From Blastococcus sp. TBT05-19 (GTDB taxonomy: Bacteria; Actinomycetota; Actinomycetes; Mycobacteriales; Geodermatophilaceae): DNA of 64,000 nt. The notes beneath the pieces were generated by a model that was given only the letters and a program-made list of their open reading frames with translations, was not told where the DNA came from and did no database searches. Shown piece after piece: positions 44,146-51,976 of the stretch. The stretch spans positions 310,001 through 374,000 of the forward strand of contig NZ_QOHI01000005.1 of the NCBI RefSeq assembly GCF_003319095.1, given 5' to 3'. The stretch's first letter is position 1. Each line of letters begins with the position of its first letter. The translations under genes were made by a program, and so were the position numbers.

Positions 44146-45557
44146 CACCCGAACTCCTGGCATCGCTCCGGGAGGTGGTCGGCGATGCCGGGCTGGTCAC
44201 CGACCCCGATCAGCTGGCCGGCTACCTCACCGACTGGCGGGGCGCCTACCGGGGGACGGCGTCGGTCGTGGTCCGCCCGTCGACGGCGGAGGAGGTCGCC
44301 GGCGTCGTGACCCTGTGCCGGGACGCCGGGATCGCCCTCGTCCCGCAGGGCGGCAACACCGGCCTGTGCGGCGGCGCCGTCCCCGACTCCTCGGGCCAGG
44401 AGGTCGTGCTCTCGCTGACCCGGCTGCGGCGCATCCGCGAGGTGGATCCGGTGAACCAGACCATCACCGTCGAGGCCGGTGTCGTGCTGCAGCAGGTGCA
44501 GGAGGCCGCGGCGGCCGTCGACCGGCTGTTCCCGCTGTCGCTCGGCGCGGAGGCCAGCTGCACGGTCGGCGGCAACCTCTCCACCAACGCCGGCGGAACC
44601 GCGGTGCTCCGCTACGGGACCATGCGCGACCTCACCCTGGGCCTCGAGGTCGTCCTGCCCGACGGGCGGGTGTGGAACGGGCTGGAGAAGCTGCGGAAGG
44701 ACAACACCGGGTACGACCTGAAGCACCTGTTCATCGGGGCGGAGGGCACGCTCGGTGTCGTCACCGCGGCCGTGCTGAAGCTGTACCCGGCGCTGCACGG
44801 CCGGGCGACGGCGTGGGTCGCGCTGCCGTCGGCGCAGGCCGCGGTCGACCTGCTCGGAGTTCTCCGCACGCTGGTCGGCGACCGGGTGACCGCCTTCGAG
44901 GCCATGTCCCGCCAGAGCGTCGAGGTCGTGCTCCGCCACGTCGCCGGGGCCCGCGACCCCTTCGCTTCGCCGCACCCCTGGTACGCGCTCGTCGAGCTGG
45001 GCGACACGCTGGCCGACGCCGGGCTCGACGGACTGCTGGAGTCAGCGCTGGGGGAGGCGTTCGAGCGAGAACTCGCCCTCGACGCCGTCGTCGCCTCCGG
45101 GTCGGCGCAGATCGCGGGCCTCTGGTCGCTGCGGGAGGGGATCTCCGAAGCGCAGAACCACGAGGGGCCGAGCCTCAAGCACGACGTCACGGTGCCGGTG
45201 AGCAGCATCGCCGCCTTCGTGGCGGAGACCGACCGTGCGCTGGCCGCCGCCGTCCCGGGTATCCGGCTGGTCGTCTACGGGCACATCGGCGACGGCAACC
45301 TGCACTACAACCTGAGCAAGCCCGTCGGTGCCGACGACGAGGAGTTCCGGGTCCGTGCGGACGAGCTCGCGCGGATCGTCTACGACGGGACTGCGCGCTT
45401 CGACGGCAGCATCAGCGCCGAGCACGGACTCGGGCAGAGCAAGCGGGAGATCGTGGCCGACTACAAGGACCCGGTCGCGCTGCAGCTGATGCGCGGGGTC
45501 AAGGAGCTGCTCGACCCCGCGGGCCTGATGAACCCCGGCAAGGTGCTGCCCAGCTGA
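44142..45557 (+). CDS. FAD-linked 2-hydroxyacid dehydrogenase (D-2-hydroxyglutarate/GlcD type)
   Basis: 471 aa. PCMH-type FAD domain (~35-215: VVVRPSTAEEVAGVVTLCRD, VPQGGNTGLCGGAVPDSSG, GGNLSTNAGGTAVLRYG) and a C-terminal FAD-oxidase domain (~220-470) with VVYGHIGDGNLHYNLSKP and ISAEHGLGQSKRE, the metal/substrate motifs of D-2-hydroxyglutarate dehydrogenase and glycolate oxidase GlcD. No GlcE/GlcF genes follow, favouring the single-chain D2HGDH/D-lactate-like type. GTG 44142 overlaps mqo's stop. A D-2-hydroxyglutarate role would suit a locus producing 2-oxoglutarate. Confidence 0.88.
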   Translation: MTPELLASLREVVGDAGLVTDPDQLAGYLTDWRGAYRGTASVVVRPSTAEEVAGVVTLCRDAGIALVPQGGNTGLCGGAVPDSSGQEVVLSLTRLRRIREVDPVNQTITVEAGVVLQQVQEAAAAVDRLFPLSLGAEASCTVGGNLSTNAGGTAVLRYGTMRDLTLGLEVVLPDGRVWNGLEKLRKDNTGYDLKHLFIGAEGTLGVVTAAVLKLYPALHGRATAWVALPSAQAAVDLLGVLRTLVGDRVTAFEAMSRQSVEVVLRHVAGARDPFASPHPWYALVELGDTLADAGLDGLLESALGEAFERELALDAVVASGSAQIAGLWSLREGISEAQNHEGPSLKHDVTVPVSSIAAFVAETDRALAAAVPGIRLVVYGHIGDGNLHYNLSKPVGADDEEFRVRADELARIVYDGTARFDGSISAEHGLGQSKREIVADYKDPVALQLMRGVKELLDPAGLMNPGKVLPS

Positions 45558-45563
45558 TGCGGG

Positions 45564-45761
45564 CTAGCGCTGCTGCCGGCGGGCGATGACCACGAGGACG
45601 ACTACGACCAGGGCCAGCGGTGCCCAGCCCGGGAGTCCGAACGGCCCCAGGATCAGCGCGGCCACGAAGATGATCAGCTGGAAGGCGACGAAGAAGCCGA
45701 GCAGCATGACGATCCAGAAGAGCGCGGGTCGCTCGGCCTGCAGCTGGCGCAGGAAGTTCAT
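45564..45761 (-). CDS. Small two-helix membrane protein
   Basis: 65 aa from ATG 45761 behind GAGGAGGGG, a strong site that rejects the longer open frame. Two hydrophobic helices: LFWIVMLLGFFVAFQLIIFV and WAPLALVVVVLVVIARRQQR, with a short Gly/Pro loop between. The N-terminus is basic/amphipathic. Function unknown. Convergent with the flavoprotein gene, stops 6 bp apart. Confidence 0.72.
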   Translation of the reverse strand: MNFLRQLQAERPALFWIVMLLGFFVAFQLIIFVAALILGPFGLPGWAPLALVVVVLVVIARRQQR

Positions 45762-45897
45762 CGCCCCTCCTCGGGTGTCGATCTGTCCACGGGTTCCATC
45801 GGCAGCACGCGTGCGCGGGTGAAGCCCGACGCCAGGTGACAACTCCGCACGGGGGACAGGCGTTCCCGCGGTACGCGTGCCGCCCTATGGTGCGGGG

Positions 45898-46149
45898 GTG
45901 TCCGGCTCGTGGCTACGCCCTTTCGGGGTGTTCGACCTGGTGCTCCACACGGTCGTCCTCGGGGTCGCGTCCTTTTCCCTGGTGCAGGCGACGATCGACG
46001 GCGACGGCGGGCAGCAGTTCATCTCCGGGCTGCTGGCGCTGACCTCGGCGATCTGGCTCGTCCGCATCAGCCTGGCGTGGCGGCGGAATCGTCAGACGGT
46101 GGCGACGACGCGGTCGAGCAGCCCGTCGTCCAGCGAGCGGTCGGTGTAG
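45898..46149 (+). CDS. Small membrane protein, function unknown
   Basis: 83 aa from GTG 45898. Hydrophobic helix LVLHTVVLGVASFSLVQA, a short polar turn (TIDGDGGQQ), then ISGLLALTSAIWLVRISLAW and a basic/Ser-rich tail. The last 58 bp run antisense to the end of the acetyltransferase gene. The tail residues may therefore be constrained by, or an artefact of, that overlap. Moderate support only. Confidence 0.55.
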   Translation: MSGSWLRPFGVFDLVLHTVVLGVASFSLVQATIDGDGGQQFISGLLALTSAIWLVRISLAWRRNRQTVATTRSSSPSSSERSV

Positions 46150-46670
46150 ACCAGCCGGACGGCGTCAGGGTCGGGGTTGCCGGCGTCCGGTCCGCGCCAG
46201 ACCAGCGACAGGCCCGAGCGCTCGGCCCGTCCGCGCGACTCCACGTTGTGCTCCAGCAGGTAGGCGATCACCGGTAGCTCGGGGCGGACGGCGTGCGCGG
46301 CGTCCAGCGCCGCGCCCACGAGCTCTGCGGCCAGGCCGTGGCCCCAGGCCGGCGGCGTGAACCGGTAGTAGAGGTTCCACCAATCTGTCCCGACCCGGAC
46401 CGCGCAGCCGCCGGTGCCGACCATCGCCCCGGCGTCCAGACCGGCGGCGGGGAGGTCCGACCGCAGCCGGGCCGTCCAGTAGCCCAGCCCGTCACGCGAC
46501 CAGTGGCCGACCGAGTGCTGGATCGCCTCCGCCGTCCGCTCGGGCGTGGTGTGCCGGCCCGAGGGCAGGTGCGCCCAGACGCCCGGGTCGCTCATCAGCG
46601 CAAAGTGCTCGTCCAGGTCCTCGGGGACGACGGCGTCGAGGAGCAGCCGGGCGGTTGTCAGGTGCCGCAC
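46092..46670 (-). CDS. GNAT-family N-acetyltransferase
   Basis: 192 aa of the RimJ/RimL-type GNAT group: LTTARLLLDAVVPEDLDEHF at the N-terminus, GTGGCAVRVGTDWWNLYY, the acetyl-CoA loop FTPPAWGHGLAAELVGAAL and LLEHNVESRGRAERSGLSLV. The likely substrate is an amino group of a small molecule or protein N-terminus, unknown. GTG 46670 starts 1 nt after the helicase stop, so it is probably co-expressed with the helicase. Confidence 0.87.
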   Translation of the reverse strand: MRHLTTARLLLDAVVPEDLDEHFALMSDPGVWAHLPSGRHTTPERTAEAIQHSVGHWSRDGLGYWTARLRSDLPAAGLDAGAMVGTGGCAVRVGTDWWNLYYRFTPPAWGHGLAAELVGAALDAAHAVRPELPVIAYLLEHNVESRGRAERSGLSLVWRGPDAGNPDPDAVRLVYTDRSLDDGLLDRVVATV

Positions 46671-46671
46671 C

Positions 46672-49209
46672 TCAGTCCTTGCGGCCGGCGTCGACCAGCC
46701 GGATCACCGCCGCGCCCTCCTCGTCGGAGGCCTCCAGGTCCACCTCGACGTCGAAGCCCCAGTCGTGGTCGCCCTCTGGGTCGTCGAGGATCTGCCGGAC
46801 CTTCCAGACGCCGGGCTCGGACCTGTCCCAGATCAGCAGGGCGGGGCCGCGGGCGTCGCTCCCGGTGTTGACCTCGGCGTGCTCCTCGAAGTACCCGCGC
46901 ACCACCGGCTCCCAGCGGTCGGCGTCCCAGCCCGAGCTCTTGTCCAGCTCGCCCAGGTCGTACCAGAGCCGCCGCGCCCACAGCTCGACCCGGCGGAAGA
47001 GCGCGTTGCGCACCATCGCGGTGAACGCCCGCTCGTTCCCGGTGAGCGGCCGGGGCCGCGCCGGCACGGCGACCTCCGCGACCGGGCCGTCGTCCGGGTT
47101 GGTCAGCGCCTCCCACTCGTCGAGCAGCGAGGAGTCGACCTGGCGCACCAGCTCGCCCAGCCACTCGACCAGGTCGGTAACCTCCTCGGTGCGGGCCGAC
47201 GCCGGGACTCCCGAGCGCAGCGCCTTGAACGCGTCGGAGAGGTAGCGCAGCACCGCGCCCTCGGACCGGGTCAGCCCGTAGGTGTTCACGAACTCCCGGA
47301 AGGTGAACGCCCGCTCCCACATCTCCCGGACGACGGCCTTCGGCGACAGCATCGCGTCGGCCGCCCACGGGTTGGTCTGCCGGTAGATCTCGAAGGCGTG
47401 CGAGAGGAGCTCCTCGAGCGGCTTGGGGTAGGTGACCTCCTCCAGCAGCTCCATCCGCTCGTCGTACTCGATCCCCTCGGCCTTCATCTGGGCCACCGCC
47501 TCGCCCTTGGCCTTGTTCAGCTGGGCCGACAGGATCTGCCGCGGGTCGTCGAGGGTCGCCTCGATGACCGAGACGACGTCGAGCGCGTAGGTGTCGCTCT
47601 CGGCGTCCAGCAGGTCGATCGCGGCCAGCGCGAACGTCGACAGCGGCTGGTTGAGAGCGAAGTCCGGCGGGAGGTCGAGGGTCAGGTCGTAGCGGCGCCC
47701 GTCGGGCTCGGGCTCGCCCAGTCGCTCCAGGACGCCGGCCTGCAGCAGCGACCGCGCGATGCCGATCGCCTCGCGGATCAGCCGCAGCTGCCTCTTGCGC
47801 GGCTCGTGGTTCTCCGTGAGCAGCCGGCGCATGGCCACGAACGGGTCGCCGGGCCGGTCGACGACGTCGAGCACCATCGCCGTCGAGACGCGCATGTGGC
47901 TGGTCAGCTTCTCCGGCTCGCCCTCGACCAGCCGGTTCATGGTCGCCTCGGACCACGGCACCATGCCCTCGGGCGCCTTCTTGCGCACCAGCTTGCGGCG
48001 CTTCTTCGGGTCGTCGGAGACCTTGGCGAACATCTTGAGGTTCTCGACCTCGTGCTCCGGCGCCTGGACGACCACGGTGCCCGCGGTGTCGTAGCCCGCG
48101 CGCCCGGCGCGGCCGGCGATCTGGTGGAACTCGCGCACCTGGAGCAGCCGGGTGCGGGTGCCGTCGTACTTGGAGAGGGCCGAGAAGACGACGGTGCGGA
48201 TCGGCACGTTGATGCCGACGCCGAGTGTGTCGGTGCCGCAGATGACCTTGAGCAGCCCGGCCTGGGCCAGCTGCTCCACCAGCCGCCGGTACTTGGGCAG
48301 CATCCCGGCGTGGTGGACGCCGATGCCGTGGCGGACCAGCCGGGACAGCGTCGTCCCGAAGGCCGACGAGAAGCGGAAGCCGCCGATCAGATCGGCGATC
48401 GCGGCCTTCTGCTCCTTGGTCGCCACGTTCACGCTCATCAGGGCCTGCGCACGCTCGAGCGCGGAGGCCTGGGTGAAGTGGACGACGTAGACCGGGGCCT
48501 GCTGGGTGTCCAGGAGCTCCTGGATCGTCTCGTGCATCGGCGTCGTCGCGTAGTAGTGGTGCAGCGGCACCGGGCGCTCGGCGTTGGCGACCAGCGCCGT
48601 CGGCCGGCCGGTGCGGCGGGTCAGGTCCTCGCGCAGGAACGTGACGTCGCCGAGCGTGGCGCTCATCAGGAGGAACTGCGCTCTCGGCAGCTCGAGCAGC
48701 GGCACCTGCCAGGCCCAGCCGCGGTCGGGGTCGCCGTAGAAGTGGAACTCGTCCATCACCACGAGGCCGATGTCGGCGTCGGCACCCTCGCGCAGCGCGA
48801 TGTTGGCCAGCACCTCCGCGGTGCAGGCGATGATGGGCGCCCCGGGGTTGACCGACGCGTCACCGGTGAGCATGCCGACGTTGGCCGCGCCGAACACCCC
48901 GCAGAGCGCGAAGAACTTCTCGCTGACCAGCGCCTTGATCGGGGCGGTGTAGTAGCTGCGCCGGCCCGCGGCCAGCGCCGCGTACTGGGCCCCGGTGGCC
49001 ACCAGCGACTTGCCCGAGCCGGTCGGGGTCGCGAGGACGACGTTCGCGCCGCTGACCAGCTCGATCAGCGCCTCCTCCTGCGCCGGGTACAGCACGGTGC
49101 CGTTCGACTCGGCCCAGGCGGCGAAGGAGGCGAACAGCTCGTCGGCGTCGTCGCCGAGCTTGCGCAGGGCGGCGAGATCGCCCGGGTCGGCGAGCAGGGG
49201 AGTGGTCAT
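46672..49209 (-). CDS. DEAD/DEAH-box helicase with DUF3516
   Basis: 845 aa, actinobacterial Ski2-like helicase. Motif I ATPTGSGKSLVATGAQYAA, TAPIKALVSEKF, motif II VVMDEFHFYGD (DEFH), SATLGDVTF and motif VI QIAGRAGRAGYDTAG; YATTPMHETIQELLD is also typical. The C-terminal DUF3516 (~390-840) ends in the acidic DVEVDLEASDEEG region. Likely an RNA helicase; the biological role is not established. ATG 49209 (MTTPLLADPGDL) is the family-like start; no ribosome-binding site is visible, so it may be leaderless. It is followed after 1 nt by a GNAT gene. Confidence 0.92.
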   Translation of the reverse strand: MTTPLLADPGDLAALRKLGDDADELFASFAAWAESNGTVLYPAQEEALIELVSGANVVLATPTGSGKSLVATGAQYAALAAGRRSYYTAPIKALVSEKFFALCGVFGAANVGMLTGDASVNPGAPIIACTAEVLANIALREGADADIGLVVMDEFHFYGDPDRGWAWQVPLLELPRAQFLLMSATLGDVTFLREDLTRRTGRPTALVANAERPVPLHHYYATTPMHETIQELLDTQQAPVYVVHFTQASALERAQALMSVNVATKEQKAAIADLIGGFRFSSAFGTTLSRLVRHGIGVHHAGMLPKYRRLVEQLAQAGLLKVICGTDTLGVGINVPIRTVVFSALSKYDGTRTRLLQVREFHQIAGRAGRAGYDTAGTVVVQAPEHEVENLKMFAKVSDDPKKRRKLVRKKAPEGMVPWSEATMNRLVEGEPEKLTSHMRVSTAMVLDVVDRPGDPFVAMRRLLTENHEPRKRQLRLIREAIGIARSLLQAGVLERLGEPEPDGRRYDLTLDLPPDFALNQPLSTFALAAIDLLDAESDTYALDVVSVIEATLDDPRQILSAQLNKAKGEAVAQMKAEGIEYDERMELLEEVTYPKPLEELLSHAFEIYRQTNPWAADAMLSPKAVVREMWERAFTFREFVNTYGLTRSEGAVLRYLSDAFKALRSGVPASARTEEVTDLVEWLGELVRQVDSSLLDEWEALTNPDDGPVAEVAVPARPRPLTGNERAFTAMVRNALFRRVELWARRLWYDLGELDKSSGWDADRWEPVVRGYFEEHAEVNTGSDARGPALLIWDRSEPGVWKVRQILDDPEGDHDWGFDVEVDLEASDEEGAAVIRLVDAGRKD

Positions 49210-49271
49210 CGTGGGCAACAGCGTGCCCGACGGCCCTCCGCTTCCTGCGAACCGGCCGCTCGCACCGTGTC

Positions 49272-49293
49272 CATAACGGAACGGTAACGGAAC
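49272..49293 (-). promoter_or_regulatory. PHO-box-like direct repeat (distal)
   Basis: On the minus strand, two contiguous 11-nt units GTTCCGTTACC and GTTCCGTTATG. The 11-bp spacing and GTTC start resemble PhoP direct-repeat units, but C5 differs from the usual GTTCA. Lies between the divergent helicase gene and a 43-codon gene. Confidence 0.35.
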
Positions 49294-49328
49294 CTCATGA
49301 TGCGCATCACGCTCGCCGATGGCGGAGA

Positions 49329-49350
49329 GTAAGGTGAACAACAAGTGAAC
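49329..49350 (-). promoter_or_regulatory. PHO-box-like direct repeat (proximal)
   Basis: On the minus strand, GTTCACTTGTT followed directly by GTTCACCTTAC: two 11-nt units matching the core GTTCAC of actinobacterial PhoP boxes. It ends 17 nt before ATG 49367. Its proximity to that start would suit repression or an overlapping promoter. Confidence 0.45.
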
Positions 49351-49366
49351 GGAAGGTGGCGCGACG

Positions 49367-49498
49367 ATGCGTGGAATCAAGGACTGCCCGGAGTGCCGTT
49401 GGGTGCCCGTCGTGGACGCCGCAGGTCGTCGTCGGCTCGAGATGCGCTGGATGCCGACCGCCGGTGGGGCGTCCGCCCCGGCTGCCCGGGCCGCCTGA
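49367..49498 (+). CDS. 43-residue CPEC microprotein
   Basis: ATG 49367 preceded by GGAAGG. The peptide reads MRGIKDCPECRWVPVVDAAG, continues with a basic GRRRLEMRWMPT segment and ends in an Ala/Pro/Gly tail. The CPEC pair is a half zinc ribbon or redox motif; a dimer could complete a zinc site. The first half has coding-like composition, with three Trp/Met-rich positions that a random GC-rich frame would rarely give. It stands alone between divergent and collinear genes with its own repeat-rich upstream region. Function unknown, and possibly too short for many annotation pipelines. Confidence 0.55.
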   Translation: MRGIKDCPECRWVPVVDAAGRRRLEMRWMPTAGGASAPAARAA

Positions 49499-49512
49499 CC
49501 TCCGAGCACGCA

Positions 49513-49538
49513 GGTTCCCTCCTCTCCTGACCGGGTAG
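49513..49538 (+). promoter_or_regulatory. SigB-like promoter of the SDR gene
   Basis: GGTT-N16-GGGTAG, close to the actinobacterial SigB/SigF pattern GTTT-N14-17-GGGTAT, 64 nt upstream of ATG 49602. General-stress control would fit the YghA-type oxidoreductase. Confidence 0.45.
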
Positions 49539-49601
49539 CGGGCGGACGACGAGACGCGGGAGACGACCGCGCCGCAGTCGTGGACGCACCGGAGGAGAGC
49601 C

Positions 49602-50459
49602 ATGTCGTCGCCCCGCCCCGAGAGCCAGCCCGTTCAGCAGCAGAGCGTTCCCGGCACGCTGGGGGAGATGACCCCCAAGCCGGACCACGGCGAGGAGAGC
49701 TACCAGGGGCACGGCCGCCTCACCGGCAAGGCCGCCGTCATCACCGGTGGCGACAGCGGTATCGGCCGCGCCGTCGCCATCGCCTTCGCCCGCGAGGGCG
49801 CCGACGTCCTGATCTCCTACCTCGACGAGCACGAGGACGCGCAGGACACCGCGTCGTACGTCGAGCGGGCTGGACGGAAGTGCGTCCTGGTCCCCGGTGA
49901 CATCTCCGACCGCGCGCACTGCAAGACGATCATCCCGAAGGCGGTCGAGGAGTTCGGCAAGGTCGACATCCTGGTCAACAACGCCGCGTTCCAGATGAGC
50001 CACCCGACCCTGGACGAGGTGTCGGACGAGGAGTGGGACCACACCCTCGCGGTGAACCTCTCGGCGATGTTCACGCTCACCAAGGACGCGATCCCGCACA
50101 TGCAGCCGGGCGCCTCGATCATCAACTCCTCGTCGGTGAACTCCGACACCCCGAGCCCCGACCTCGCGCCCTACGCGATGACCAAGGGGGCCATCGCCAA
50201 CTTCACCGCGTCGCTCGCGCAGATGTACGCGGAGAAGGGCATCCGCGCCAACAGCGTGGCACCGGGCCCGGTCTGGACGCCGCTGATCCCGGCGACGATG
50301 CCGGAGGAGAAGGTGGAGACGTTCGGCCAGCAGGCTCCGCTGGGCCGTGCCGGGCAGCCGGCCGAGCTCGCGCCGGTCTACGTGCTGCTGGCCAGCGACG
50401 AGGCGTCCTACGTGTCGGGCGCCCGCATCGCCGTCACCGGCGGGAAGCCGATCCTGTAA
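49602..50459 (+). CDS. YghA/GsiB-region-type SDR oxidoreductase
   Basis: 285-aa short-chain dehydrogenase with the ~45-residue hydrophilic N-terminal extension characteristic of the YghA-like group (MTPKPDHGEESYQGHGRLTG). Cofactor motif ITGGDSGIGRAVAIAFAREG, NNAAFQMSH, catalytic Ser in INSSSVN, YAMTKGA (Y-x-x-x-K) and PLGRAGQPAELAPVYVLLAS. Relatives are often induced by general stress in Gram-positive bacteria. ATG 49602 has GGAGGAGAG upstream. A strong hairpin follows the stop. Confidence 0.92.
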   Translation: MSSPRPESQPVQQQSVPGTLGEMTPKPDHGEESYQGHGRLTGKAAVITGGDSGIGRAVAIAFAREGADVLISYLDEHEDAQDTASYVERAGRKCVLVPGDISDRAHCKTIIPKAVEEFGKVDILVNNAAFQMSHPTLDEVSDEEWDHTLAVNLSAMFTLTKDAIPHMQPGASIINSSSVNSDTPSPDLAPYAMTKGAIANFTASLAQMYAEKGIRANSVAPGPVWTPLIPATMPEEKVETFGQQAPLGRAGQPAELAPVYVLLASDEASYVSGARIAVTGGKPIL

Positions 50460-50462
50460 GGA

Positions 50463-50513
50463 CCCCGGTGCCCCCCACCGCTCGCAGGCTCGCGGCGGGG
50501 CCCTGCACCGGGG
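50463..50513. terminator. Hairpin terminator between SDR and mmuM
   Basis: CCCCGGTGC (50463-50471) pairs perfectly with GCACCGGGG (50505-50513), enclosing a further GC-rich stem (CCCACCGC with GCGGCGGGG). It lies between two converging genes and can serve both. Confidence 0.75.
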
Positions 50514-50521
50514 CCGTTCCA

Positions 50522-51430
50522 TCACCTCAGGATCGCTGCGATCCGCGCGACGTCGTCCGGGCGGACGCGGCAGCACCCACCCACCAGCCGGGCGCCCTCG
50601 GCCAGCCAGCCGGGGACGGCGGCCGGGTCGATCCCCGGCGCACCGGTCCACCGGCGGGCGGCGGCGTCCCACGTCTCGCCGCTGTTGGGGTAGACGACGA
50701 CGGGCTTCCCGCTCGTCGCGGCGGCACGCACCGCCGGCAGCACGGCGTCCGGCGCGGTGCAGTTCACCCCGACGGCGACCACCTCGTCGACGCCTGCCGT
50801 CATCGCGCACACGTCGTCGGCCCGCTCACCCCGCCGCGTGCGGGCGACCCCGTCGTCGTCCACGACCGCGGTGAGCGAGAGCCAGACCGGCACGCCGAGC
50901 GCCTGGGCCTCCAGCAGCAGCGCCTCGACCTCGGCTGCCGCGGGAACCGTCTCGCAGGCCAGCACGTCGGCGCCCGCCTCGGCGAGCAGCTCCATGCGCG
51001 GCCGGTGGAACGCGCGCAGCTCCGCCACGGACGTGGAGGACACGTAGCCGCCGGTGTACTCGGAACCGTCGGCCAGCATCGCCCCGTACGGGCCGACCGA
51101 CCCCGCGACCCAGCCCTGCGGCGCCCCCTCCCGGGCGAGCGCCACCGACGAGGCGATGAGCCTCCGCGCCTCCCGGGCGTCGATGCCGAAGGCGGCGTAG
51201 CCCTCGACCGTGGCCTGGTAGCTGGCCGTCGTCGCCACCTGGGCGCCGGCCGCGGCGAAGGCCGCGTGCGCGGCGACGACGGCGGCCGGGTCGTCGCGGA
51301 GCAGGCGCGCGGACCACAGGGCGGAGGAGACGTCATGCCCGCGGGCCTCGAGCTCGGTGGACAGCCCGCCGTCCAGCAGGAGGGGACCGGCGGCGAGGGC
51401 CGCGGCGAGATCACGCATGGGCGCCATCAT
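50522..51430 (-). CDS. mmuM: Homocysteine S-methyltransferase
   Basis: Transfers a methyl group from S-methylmethionine (or SAM) to homocysteine, giving methionine. 302 aa TIM barrel. LLLDGGLSTELEARGHDV near the N-terminus, TASYQATVEGYAAFGID, AGSVGPYGAMLADGSEYTG, and the zinc thiolates: Cys in VAVGVNCTAP and the paired Cys in LVGGCCRVRPDD. Start ATG 51430; ATG 51427 or 51418 are also possible and no ribosome-binding site decides. No S-methylmethionine transporter gene is adjacent. Confidence 0.92.
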   Translation of the reverse strand: MMAPMRDLAAALAAGPLLLDGGLSTELEARGHDVSSALWSARLLRDDPAAVVAAHAAFAAAGAQVATTASYQATVEGYAAFGIDAREARRLIASSVALAREGAPQGWVAGSVGPYGAMLADGSEYTGGYVSSTSVAELRAFHRPRMELLAEAGADVLACETVPAAAEVEALLLEAQALGVPVWLSLTAVVDDDGVARTRRGERADDVCAMTAGVDEVVAVGVNCTAPDAVLPAVRAAATSGKPVVVYPNSGETWDAAARRWTGAPGIDPAAVPGWLAEGARLVGGCCRVRPDDVARIAAILR

Positions 51431-51450
51431 CCCGCGGTACCTCGCCGGTC

Positions 51451-51933
51451 ATGGTCGTCATCTGGAGCGGTGGCTGGGGTCCCCGGCGTCGACGCCCCCG
51501 GCGAGGCGGCTACCGCGGCCACTACGCCGGCCACTACGGGCGCGGGTACGGCCCGCCGCGCCGCTACGGCCACCGGCGGGGCGACGACTCGTGCCTGCGG
51601 GACCTGCTGTTCCTCAACACCGGGTGCTGCCTGGCCAACGCGGTGGGCTGCGGCATGGAGCTGGTGCTGATGGCGCCACGGGCGATGCCGGCGATCCGCG
51701 CCGGGCAGCACGGCACCGGGGCAGCGGCCCGGCTCGTGGCCGCCGTCCGCTGCTACCAGCGCGAGATCAGCCCGGAGCGGCGCCCGTGCTGCCGGTTCAC
51801 GCCCACCTGCTCGGCGTACGCCATCGAGGCGCTGGAGGCCCACGGCGCCCTGCGCGGCTCGTGGCTCACCGTGCGCCGTCTCGTGCGCTGCCGTCCCGGT
51901 GCGGCCGGAGGGCACGACCCGGCCCCGGCCTGA
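51451..51933 (+). CDS. yidD: YidD-like membrane protein insertion factor with long N-terminal extension
   Basis: 160 aa, about twice the usual YidD length. The C-terminal half (~90-155) is a clear YidD domain: YQREISPERRPCCRFTPTCS, AYAIEALEAHGALRGSWLTV and RRLVRCRPG, with the three conserved Cys. The N-terminal ~45 residues are Gly/Tyr/Arg-rich (YRGHYAGHYGRGYGPPRRYG) and are followed by a Cys-containing hydrophobic segment (CLRDLLFLNTGCCLANAVGC). YidD normally sits in the rpmH-rnpA-yidD-yidC cluster. This copy is isolated, so it may be a second, specialised paralogue. GTG/ATG choice: ATG 51451. Confidence 0.85.
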   Translation: MVVIWSGGWGPRRRRPRRGGYRGHYAGHYGRGYGPPRRYGHRRGDDSCLRDLLFLNTGCCLANAVGCGMELVLMAPRAMPAIRAGQHGTGAAARLVAAVRCYQREISPERRPCCRFTPTCSAYAIEALEAHGALRGSWLTVRRLVRCRPGAAGGHDPAPA

Positions 51934-51976
51934 AAAGCGCTTCGAGGTCGAGGCGGGTTCCTCCTATCGTCTGCCG

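Noticed and set aside
46546-49287. 913-codon plus-strand open frame opposite the DUF3516 helicase
   Set aside because: Low-complexity composition with no motifs; the minus strand carries all helicase motifs.
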